From: Calonectria ilicicola
Taxonomy: Eukaryota; Ascomycota; Sordariomycetes; Hypocreales; Nectriaceae
Reading direction: 5' to 3'
Assembly (NCBI GenBank): GCA_020809705.1
Contig: CP085825.1
Span: 5,022,001 to 5,086,000, forward strand
DNA length: 64,000 bases
How positions within the stretch are numbered: position 1 is the stretch's first letter; each line of letters starts with the position of its first letter. A program made the translations under genes and the position numbers. The notes under the pieces were generated by a model. That model was not told the DNA's origin, did not search any database, and was given only the letters and a program-made list of their open reading frames with translations. Shown here in pieces: positions 45,427 through 54,295 of this stretch.

Positions 45427-46062
45427 TGTCGAGGTTGGTTCAAGAATTCGTCGAGTACGAGGCTATAACCGGCGGGGTCAGTAAACGGCCAAGCGATGAA
45501 AGAAGTGGTGATAGATGAGTCGCGGCTGACATACATACCGGTGAGGAAGGAAAATTCAGGGTTCCTTGCGTTGGCTCGCCCTGAGGACTGAAGAATTGCA
45601 GGTTGAAGCGGAAGACTTAGATCGACAAAGTACAAACTCCAAAGGAAAAAAAAAATCCAGCTCCAACAAAATTTCGCCCTCTCACCAAGGTGGGACCGCA
45701 TGGCCGAGGCGGCCTGGCCCGTGCATACGTGCCTGTGGTGCGAACTGTAATCTCGCCCCTGTAACCGGATTCCGGTTTTACTCTTTATCCGGGCCTATCC
45801 CGTGTCTGTGTGTCTTAGATTATGTAAGGCCAGCTCCCTCTCCCAGGCCGTGCAGCAAAACCTTGCCGCCAACCAGACGCCAACCTGGAATGAGACCTTA
45901 ACAAGCACAAGCACTCCTCGTCCTCGCATCGTTCCCATCGACGTTCATCCCCAGACGCATTCTTGCAGCCAGCTCCTTCCGTCAGCTTCTCGACGCGTCT
46001 CCAGCTTCACTCTCTTCATCAGCTCCTTGTTTTATCCAGTCTTACACCTCAATACCGTAACC
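45427..46062. promoter_or_regulatory. divergent promoter region SNU13 / VMA3
   Basis: 636 bp between the two start codons, including the probable SNU13 leader intron and a C/T-rich stretch before VMA3 (agctccttgttttatccagtc, 46020s). Both genes are highly expressed housekeeping genes in fungi, which makes a shared bidirectional promoter plausible; no specific binding site was assigned. Confidence 0.45.
45463..45538 (-). other. probable 5' UTR intron of SNU13
   Basis: Donor CACCG/GTATGT, a branch-like TTACTGAC and acceptor GGTTATAG form a 76-nt intron on the minus strand, ending 36 nt before the ATG. Removing it gives a short leader. Inferred from consensus only. Confidence 0.5.
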
Positions 46063-46946
46063 ATGGTTTCTGAGTACTGGTACGTGTTGCGCGCCTCCTT
46101 GCCCCCGTCATCCCCGGGATAGCTCCCCTGGGCATCACTTCGAGCTCTCTGCATCGCCCAGCATCGCTCAAGTCGCTCCCAACCCATTGCCATCAATCCC
46201 CATCATCTCCGTTTTGATGATTGAAGCTAACAAGCCATGTTTGCAGTCCCGTCTATGCGGTTAGTCCTCCACGTCATCTCCCAGCGACGTCACTTCGGGA
46301 TGACCTCGGGTCGCCCATCTAACGTCCATCAAAACAACAAAACACGATCGAATCGAACATTGCTAACTCTATTGCAGCCCTTCTTCGGTGCCATGGGCTG
46401 CACCTCCGCTATTGTCTTCACCTGCCTGGGTGCCTCCTACGGTACCGCCAAGTCTGGTGTTGGTATCGCTGCCATGGGTGTCCTCCGCCCTGATCTCATC
46501 GTCAAGAGTAAGCCAGCCAAGTTCCGCGTCATCGGACATCTCTAACGTTCCCAGACATTGTCCCCGTCATTATGGCTGGTATCATTGGTATCTACGGTCT
46601 CGTCGTATCTGTCCTTATCTCCGATGGTCTGAAGCAGGATCTTCCCTTGTACACTGGTTTCATCCAATTCGGTGCTGGTCTCGCCGTCGGTCTTGCTGGT
46701 CTCGCTGCTGGTTTCGCTATTGGTATTGTCGGTGACGCCGGTGTCCGAGGAACTGCTCAACAGCCCCGTCTTTTCGTCGGAATGATTCTGATTCTCATTT
46801 TCGCTGAAGTCCTGGGTAAGTCCCCAGCCACGCGCTAAACTAGGTTGTTCTGATCCCACGCTAACCACCCCCAAACAGGTCTTTACGGTCTGATTGTTGC
46901 TCTTCTCATGAACTCCAAGGCCAGTCTCGGTGCCACCTGCAGCTAA
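46063..46946 (+). CDS. vma3: V-type ATPase proteolipid subunit c
   Basis: Subunit c of the V0 rotor of the vacuolar H+-ATPase, a four-helix membrane protein. Five exons: 46063-46079, 46247-46259, 46378-46507, 46555-46815 and 46879-46946, total 489 nt, 162 aa. Joined N-terminus [30 protein letters not shown], then [60 protein letters not shown] and [19 protein letters not shown]. The proton-carrying glutamate is E138 in FAEVLGLYG. The first two exons are only 17 and 13 nt and code for the first ten residues. It is the c (VMA3) rather than c' or c'' type, judged by length and the GTAKSGVGI motif. Confidence 0.97.
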
Positions 46947-47944
46947 ATATATATACATGGCGGCCCATGGCGTATTCGAAAACGGCTTGACAAGTTTCAT
47001 ACCTGCCTGCAAGGGTCGCTTTATCGGATACGCCAGGCAACCTTGAGACATGACAATAACAATACTGCAACTTCGCTAATGCGGCTCGAGGCTGTACGGA
47101 TTGGGACATTCTGGATGGGAGCGCTGGGTTTTGACATGGTCACTTCCCCTAGTATCTAGTCGAGTAATTGATTAGGGGAGGAACGGTTCGATCGGGTTTA
47201 TGTAAAACAGTGCCAACATGCGTGTTTTTCCTTTGGGTGGCTTGTCATAGAAGGTGAAGGAACCAAGCATCTGGTGTACGCTGTCACTAATCATCTTTTT
47301 TCCATAACCATGACATCTGACAAGAACGAGCAACTCGCCTAGTAAGCCAAGTCCTGTCAACGTGAACCCACATGTCTTCATTCAGTCTCCTTCAGGATTA
47401 TAGTGAGTCCTGTCTGATGAACGCTCACCGCATCGCGCAAGGTCTTGAGAAAAACAATGGGGCCGCACGTTGTTCAGGGGCAAAGTAACGGCACATACAT
47501 AAGTGCAGTCATTCCTGCATTAGCCAATAGGATCCACTTGGTGGTTGAATAAAGTAACGAATAGGTATTGTGCATGTACAGCTACTCCTATTCGTCGTAG
47601 CCACACACGCACATGTATTAGGAATATGTAATTTAGGCCCCTCAAATGCATCTCCCCTCTTTTCCACACCACCTTAGCGAATACATTATCCTCCCTTTTG
47701 TACCCTTCGTGCCCTTCATGTTTCTGTCATATGTCTCATCCCCAACCGTCCCAAGCACAAAATGCGGTTTGGTATTGAATGCTGCCGCCCCGTTGCCCCA
47801 AATGCAAGGGATAATATGTACTGACGAAAGTATAAGAACTCGTCATCCAAAAATAATAATTAATGGATCGATGAAAGCGAGAGTTCTCTATTCATTACAA
47901 GACCCTTTAGATTACGTACTGCGTATTCGTTAATAACCCAATTT
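46947..47944. other. intergenic between convergent VMA3 and ERG4
   Basis: Contains two 3' UTRs and about 0.6 kb of AT-rich sequence. No gene recognised. TA-rich words (aatatgtaatttagg) occur near 47620. Confidence 0.5.
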
Positions 47945-49919
47945 CTATGTGGGAAAAAAGAAAACACTCACAGGGATGAAGAGGTAAGGAACTCGGCGCT
48001 CGTACTCGAGCCAGTGCTCGCCGTACTTCTTGCGACAGCGGGTAATATCTCGCGAAGCACGGTGAGCAATCATGCAGACAAAGAATACGGGGTAAAACCA
48101 AGGGAAGGGGCTCCTGTTGATAGTCAGCATTTCGCTCAAGGCACGTAAAGGGTATGTATATATGGCGACTTACTGGAATCCAGTGATGAGGCCCCAAGAA
48201 ATGGCAAACCAGGCGTCAGCAGTGTAGTGAATCTTCCTGGCAAGACCGTACCAGCCATCGACGAGGATGGTGCCCTGGGGAGACTTGATGATCTTGGGGT
48301 TGTGGACTGTCTGCCAGGGGACCTGGGGGAAAGTCCTGCGCCAGACGACGTTGCCTTTCTCCATGGCACGGAAGCGGTTCTTCTGGCTGTTGCAGCTGTC
48401 CCAAACCCAGTACCAGAAGAGGTAGCAGACATACAGGGCAGCAAGAATGCCGCGGTTCCAGCGGTACTCCTCGGGGGCATGGTTGGCCAGGTAGATGGTG
48501 CAATGGCAGTACGAGAGAGGAACACCAGCGAGGTTCCAGAAGATGAGCATGAAGCCCCACTTCTCATAGTACATATCCCTTTGTCCATGTTAGCTGTTTG
48601 AATGTTACAGGGCAAAAGCATGCAAATTGCAAAACTTACCAGGTGGTGATGATGAGCTCCTCACCCTTAGCACAGGCATTGGCGTAGAGGAAGTGGGCCA
48701 TGACAAGGAAACAGACCTCGCCTGACACGTAGCCATACTTCTCGTACTGACGAGCAGCAGCGCCCAAGCTTAGAATGAGGAGAATGTACCAAGGCATGCG
48801 GACCTCGAAGAACATCTTGAAGTCGAGGATGCCAAACATGCGGGGGTTCAGCTCAGCGCCCATGAAAAAGTCATAGATAGGGTAACCAGTCATACGGTGC
48901 TGCTTTCCACGCCAGATGGCAGAGAAGTAGGCGATGAAGCTGACAATGAAACCGGTGCAGATGGCGACAGACAGCAGAGGGCCAAAGTGGTCAATTGCAT
49001 TGTACAGAGGCCAGACACCGGAGAAGTGTAGGCCAGCAAGGACGGTGAGAGTGGTGTACAAGCTGATGTAGGCATTGCAGAAGTATGGGAGTTGCTTGCC
49101 GCCCTCATGGGGCAGAGGCTTGCCCTTACCCCAGACACCAGGGAGGACACAGTAGAAGATACCCTCAACGATGAAGTAAGACCAGTACCAACCCCAGGCA
49201 TAGGCGTGGGGGAATGCACCAGTGTAGACGAGATTGACGAGATGAGCACCAAACTCAGACCAAGACTGGCCCGGGGTTCGAGAAGGGAACTTGCCATTGT
49301 AGTAGGTGGCACCAATCCACATGTACCACATGAGGATGGGGAACAGGATCATCATGGCCAAGGTTCCGACGGAGCCACCGAACTCGAATTCGCCCGAGTA
49401 GTCAACCTTGGGGTCCTGGCCAGGCTTCCAGCCATCAACCATTTGCGCCTCCGAGACCTCTTTTGTGTCAACGGGTGCTGGTTCAGCGGCCTTGGCAGGG
49501 GCATCGAGGCCAGTGGCATGGCCGTTGGAGTGGCCGTTAGCGTGGCCATTAGAGTTGCCGTTGGCGTTGCGGGTGATGGCAGCCATGGCTTCTTTATCAG
49601 TCTCGTCCTCGTCTAGGTTCTCGATAAATTTGGCGGTGCGACGACGAACGGGACGAGCGCGGGCGGTGCTCTCAGCAGCGCTGGAGTCGTTGTCGGCGTC
49701 CGAGTTTTCAAGCGGTTGGCGACTTTTTGAGCGACGGGCCGGAGCGGGGGTCTCTACCATTCCCTCGAAGAGTTCCTTCTTCCTAAAGATTAGCTGTCAG
49801 CTTGCTGTCGTGTCAAGAGCAGGAGTGGGCCAAGTTGGAAAACAAGGCAGTAGTGGCTAAACAAAGAGACCAATTGGAGCGTACCTGGGAGTCTGGCGCA
49901 GAGAATATCTTGACGACAT
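47945..49919 (-). CDS. erg4: ERG4 delta(24(24(1)))-sterol reductase (sterol C-24(28) reductase)
   Basis: Last enzyme of ergosterol synthesis: reduces the C-24(28) double bond with NADPH in the ER membrane. Exons 49885-49919, 48640-49782, 48174-48578 and 47945-48113, total 1752 nt, 583 aa. The first exon gives [12 protein letters not shown] and joins [14 protein letters not shown]. Residues 1-130 are cytosolic, disordered, with N/G/H-rich runs. Multiple membrane helices follow ([39 protein letters not shown]). Family motifs include [42 protein letters not shown] and the C-terminal [14 protein letters not shown]. The protein reads through a perfect GTGAGT donor after LFIP and ends VSVFFFPT, so an unrecognised last intron is possible. 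Five copies of an 18-bp motif lie 1.2-1.8 kb upstream. Confidence 0.94.
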
Positions 49920-51117
49920 GTTGGAGGGTTGGGCTCAAGGGGAGCCTCTTATATAGACGGAGCGATCAAGAAGTTGGTGCGCGGGCGTGTAAGGTAGCGA
50001 CAGGCCAGGCGCTTGTGTGTATGTGGAAGCCAAGCAAAGCAGCTGGGGTCTGTTGGGAGCAGACGAGTGGACAAGGGAGCGGGGGAGGAAATGCAGCAAC
50101 TGCAGACGCAGTGCAATTGCAGCGACGAGAGAGGCGGGACGGGAGAAGATCGGTGCCCGTGTGATGCGCGGGTTGCGGCCGGACCAGGAAGCGGTGACGA
50201 GTTTGTGAGGGAGTGTGTACAACCAAAGGTTGTTCAGGGCGAGGGATGTGGTGTGTGGTGTGTGAGTGACACGTCTCTCTTGGTATCCTGTCTCCACGAC
50301 ACACGACGCGGCGGGGGGGGGGCGGCGTTGAGATCCGGGCCTGTTGTTGGATTGACGAGACAAACGTCAATGCCACTAGCTGGAGAAGAGATCGAGGAGA
50401 AGAAAGGACGAGGCGAGAATTAGAACAACACGACAATAATTTACTGGGGTCCAAGGAAGGGGGAGGCACCGGACGAGGGGCCGGCAACGAGGGGGGGTAG
50501 GGGGTGTGTCTCTGCAGATTACCCAGGCCATTGAGTATTTTGTGGACTCGGGAGTCTGTGGTCATTGGCCCCGGCGAGCGACGGCCATGGTGATGCTGGG
50601 GAAAAAGAAAACAAGGGTGTTGTGCTATTGGCCAGGCCGCCTTTGTTGATTTTTGCAATTTTCTCTCGACGGAGGTTTTCCTACCGGGCGGCCAGGGGCA
50701 CTTGCGGAATCCAGCCTATCATAGTGCAGCATTGACAGACGGGAGGGCCTGAGAGCGAATTCCAGGGCCCTCATTTACAGGGGGGTGAACAAGGAGGGGA
50801 GCCCTACCAGAGGGTCGACGACACGCGTGGCCGGTTTAATTGGAATTGGCTTCCTGCGCGTGTGCATTTGCTGATGGGCGCTGGCCACGAGCAAGTAATT
50901 AATTGGTCTGTACTAGTCAAGCTGTCCGAGACTGAGACAGGAGACAGGAGACAGGCGAGCAAGCGAGGGCCATCGGCTCGTGTCTCTCGTCCATGCTCCA
51001 TGCATGCGATGCTGATGCTGTAAGCCGTGAGTGAGTGGAAGAATGAGTGTTGAGTGTAGAGTGTAAAGTGTGTACTTTGTTCACCTGGAAATTCATGGTC
51101 GCGCTCGGCCCACTCAT

Positions 51118-51135
51118 CTGCACGATTCGTATAGC
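51118..51135 (-). repeat. 18-bp ERG4-upstream motif, inverted copy 1
   Basis: The plus strand reads CTGCACGATTCGTATAGC, the exact reverse complement of GCTATACGAATCGTGCAG. This is the copy nearest ERG4, about 1.2 kb from its start. Confidence 0.9.
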
Positions 51136-51327
51136 GATCTGCTCCAGCACCCAGCACAGCACAGTTGCCAATTCCCCACCATCTACCGAAGCATGTCATC
51201 ATCCTTCCCGCTCCGCTCTGCGAAGAACAATGCAACCCTACCTACCCTATGCCGAACCCGAATTCGAGCCTGCTTCCACACGTCACCTCCACCATCGCCT
51301 GTGACCTGTGCTGGCCCCCACTTTTCC

Positions 51328-51345
51328 GCTATACGAATCGTGCAG
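51328..51345 (+). repeat. 18-bp ERG4-upstream motif, copy 2
   Basis: Exact GCTATACGAATCGTGCAG, followed by GACGCTAAGCCCC, which resembles the sequence after copy 5. Confidence 0.9.
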
Positions 51346-51478
51346 GACGCTAAGCCCCAGCTCCACCAACCACTGCGATCCCGTTTGGATCATCCCTGCT
51401 TCACCATCATTATCACTTTTTGAGCCTCATCCTGCATCCTTTTTTCTTGTCCACCTGGCTTCTTCGGAGTTTTTCCTT

Positions 51479-51496
51479 GCTATACGAATCTTGCAT
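51479..51496 (+). repeat. 18-bp ERG4-upstream motif, diverged copy 3
   Basis: GCTATACGAATCTTGCAT, two mismatches to the core, followed by GGCGCTAGTCC. Confidence 0.85.
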
Positions 51497-51568
51497 GGCG
51501 CTAGTCCTCCTTCAGCCGGGAACATGGCCGACCTGCCGTCGCCCCCAGACGTCCTCACACTTAAGGTT

Positions 51569-51586
51569 GCTATACGAATCGTGCAG
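51569..51586 (+). repeat. 18-bp ERG4-upstream motif, copy 4
   Basis: Exact core. The flank after it (catcccaaaccc) has diverged from the other copies. Confidence 0.9.
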
Positions 51587-51669
51587 CATCCCAAACCCTT
51601 GTTTCACACGTCTGATGCCATCATGGCTGGCCTCGGCCGAGTGCCATCGTCCCCGGATTGAGCCCACCT

Positions 51670-51687
51670 GCTATACGAATCGTGCAG
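51670..51687 (+). repeat. 18-bp ERG4-upstream motif, copy 5
   Basis: Exact core, followed by CGCGCTAAGCCTC. Spacing between direct copies 2-5 is 151, 90 and 101 bp. Confidence 0.9.
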
Positions 51688-53512
51688 CGCGCTAAGCCTC
51701 GACTCAATGTCGACCTTGAACCTCACAATTGCATTCTCAACACCAAGCCTTCGGGCCCCACGATATCAGGCGATTGGCCGGTGTTCGGGAGATGCGTCCA
51801 GACTGGCCTGACAGCAAATGCTCCTCGGCAAAACCAGCTTTTTCGTCGTTCCCACAACTTCCGTAAATTCCCCCCTGCCCCAAAACAGGCCCATCTGCAT
51901 TCAGCCGGCATCGCCGCAGTCATGGATCCTCCCTTTAGACGCAGTCTAGTCCACTTGGCACAATGCCTCAACTGAAGAAACAGGCACCAGCTCAGTTCAC
52001 CCCCAAACCCTGACACCCAGGTACTTGTCGCGGATGTACACTGAGGCATTTTGCTTGTCACTTACACACGATAGACGGGGGGCGTATCTCGTCCACTGGC
52101 CAAACTTGATTATCCTGGCTTAGGTTTCCTTCAATGGGTCTGTCTGTCGGCAGGTTTCAAAAGGTCATGACGTTTCCCAAATATCATCTCAACAAAGTAA
52201 TCGTCTCCTGAGTCCTTTCCACATTTCCACCTTTGCACTACGTAATTCCGTTCAAGTATCTGATTTCCAAGCTGCCCACTCACTCGGGCCTCTCGTAAAT
52301 CCCGTGGCTCCTTCTTCTCTAGTCAAGCGGTGAACTGAAGGTTTTTTTCATCTGTTTGATTCTTCCACCTTGCCCTTTCCTGATTCTCACTCACATTCTC
52401 TATCCCAGCGCAGTTTTCGTTTAGTTGCGCAGGAAAATGCGTGTAAAATTCACACCTATGGTATCCTGATCTTTTTACACTCACACTTCTACCCCTAATA
52501 AACTTGGGCATCGCTACGATATCAAATATTTTTACTTGTTCCTTTTTATTAAAGACAGTCTGCCTTGCAGGGACAAGGACATAAGGCTATGCTACAGAAC
52601 TTTTCCACTGGCAAATAATAACCTGTTGCAGCAGACCTCATTTTTTTTCTGACCAAGGCATAGGGGAATTTTACATAAATAGAAAGACTCCCGGTTCTTT
52701 CACCCTCTACGGAACCAATAACTCATGTTTGGATTGACGTATGCATTAGGACTTGGCTGTCCCCATTCTGCCTGTGCACTTGTTAGAGGGACGAAGATGT
52801 GACGATTGGTTCACCGTACATTACGGGCGTCTCTCAGCAGCTCTTATCCGCACCCGTAATCATGACCATTGCAGTTATCGACCTATCTCTTGGCCTGGTC
52901 AGTTAAGGGATATGGTAGGAAGTACAATATTTACAGGAGACACGACTAAGATGCATCAAAGGGTACCGGGTCGTGATCTGTAATGAAATTTCTCCACAGC
53001 CATGAGATTTATGAGAGGAAAAATACCTTTCCACCCTTTATAGCTTTGCTCAGTTCCTATATTTTTGATAATTCGTAACCCCCGAGTGTTGGCACCCAAG
53101 CATGAGACCCTTCTTCGGCTACCCGAGACTGAGGAGGAGACGACAGGTTGACAACATTCAGCACCATCGCAAGGAAACACAACATGGTTCTGGTATAAGA
53201 ACCAGTTTTTCCGATAAGATTTCTATTTTCTCGGCGATAATAACACGGCCACACTAGATAACATTAACCACTCTACTGGCTTGTAAGCTCTCCGCCCCTA
53301 CGCCTGGTGTTAGGATTGGCAAAACAAGCAGGCTTTCAGCAATCAAACTAACCTCTATGTAGGTATCCGAGGACGGAATTATACTGAATGGAGATTTTGT
53401 TCTTGCCGCCGCTCAATATATCTCGTTGCGCAGATCGCTAGAATTTGTCACATCTGCCCAGTGTCCACTGGGAGACTGGGCGCTAATCTAAACACATTTG
53501 GATTTTTTTTTG

Positions 53513-53878
53513 GAGTTTTGCTGCGCGCCCACATGCATTTTGCTAGGTGCACACATAAAGCACTTAAATTTATTTTGGTAAATCGTGGGCTCGACCAAGA
53601 GGGAGCTCCAAAGCCACAACGGTGGCAGATACAACTAAGTTTGGCCATATAGGATTCGCCTGACCAAGATACAATCAACTTCACTTAAATTTATTATTAA
53701 GATAAAGAAATAAGAATAAAATAAATGATTTTTATATATATTTCTAAACTTATTTATAATAAAATAAATTAGGGCTTTAGTGTTTTCTTTGGATTGTCTT
53801 AGGATTTTCTAGAAAAGCCCAGCTAAATAGTTTGACGTGTGCACCTAGCAAAATGTATGTGTGCGCGCAGCAAGACTC
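53513..53878. mobile_element. MITE-like element with 42-bp terminal inverted repeats
   Basis: Left arm 53513-53554 and right arm 53837-53878 are inverted repeats matching at 39 of 42 positions; both contain GCTGCGCGC and CATTTTGCTAGGTGCACAC. The 282-bp interior is AT-rich and has no coding potential. A 14-bp word CACTTAAATTTATT occurs twice inside (53561-53574 and 53682-53695). Both ends abut long T runs, so a T-rich target duplication cannot be resolved. The structure fits a non-autonomous DNA transposon (MITE), with no transposase here. Confidence 0.75.
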
Positions 53879-54295
53879 TTTTTTTTTTTAAAAAAAAAAA
53901 TAAAAAAAAATTAACATGTACGCTGCTTTAGTTCATATCAAGGTGGTTATTCGAATGAGAAAGAAGAATCTACTGGGTGCAATGTGCGAATTGAGAAAAA
54001 AGTCATACATCTTAATCAAGTGGTGGTTTTTATCCCTCTTTTGATCTAGAAATCAATGTAGTCATGTGTAGTCATGGGTCTTTCATTTCCTTTTTTTTCT
54101 CATTCCATAATAAATCATGTTGAATCACAGTACCGCTAAATATGTTGAAATCCCCTAACCATAACCCCTACCGGCTCCTCACATAATGTGTTGAAAGGCC
54201 ACGCCCATTTTCGCCCAAAGTCCAGAATCCCAAGTTGAGTTGAGGGTATATTTCCTGTTTCATGCCATGAAAAACAGGGTAAGATTGAAAGTCGA

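Larger units (their letters stand above)
49920..54295. other. long non-coding region upstream of ERG4, with repeats and a MITE-like element
   Basis: 4.4 kb with no recognised gene. It holds the ERG4 promoter, the 18-bp motif cluster (51118-51687) and the 366-bp terminal-inverted-repeat element (53513-53878). From about 52300 to 54300 the sequence turns AT-rich, with long A and T runs around the element, in contrast to the GC-rich 50000-51100 part. Open frames in the repeat area change frame between copies and are not supported as genes. Confidence 0.55.

Noticed and set aside
51308..51975. A repeat-peptide precursor gene suggested by recurring AIRIVQ peptides from the 18-bp motif
   Set aside because: Copy spacings (151, 90, 101 bp) are not all multiples of three, the peptides fall in different frames separated by stops, and one copy is inverted. 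No KR/Kex2 sites, signal peptide or splice chain joins them.
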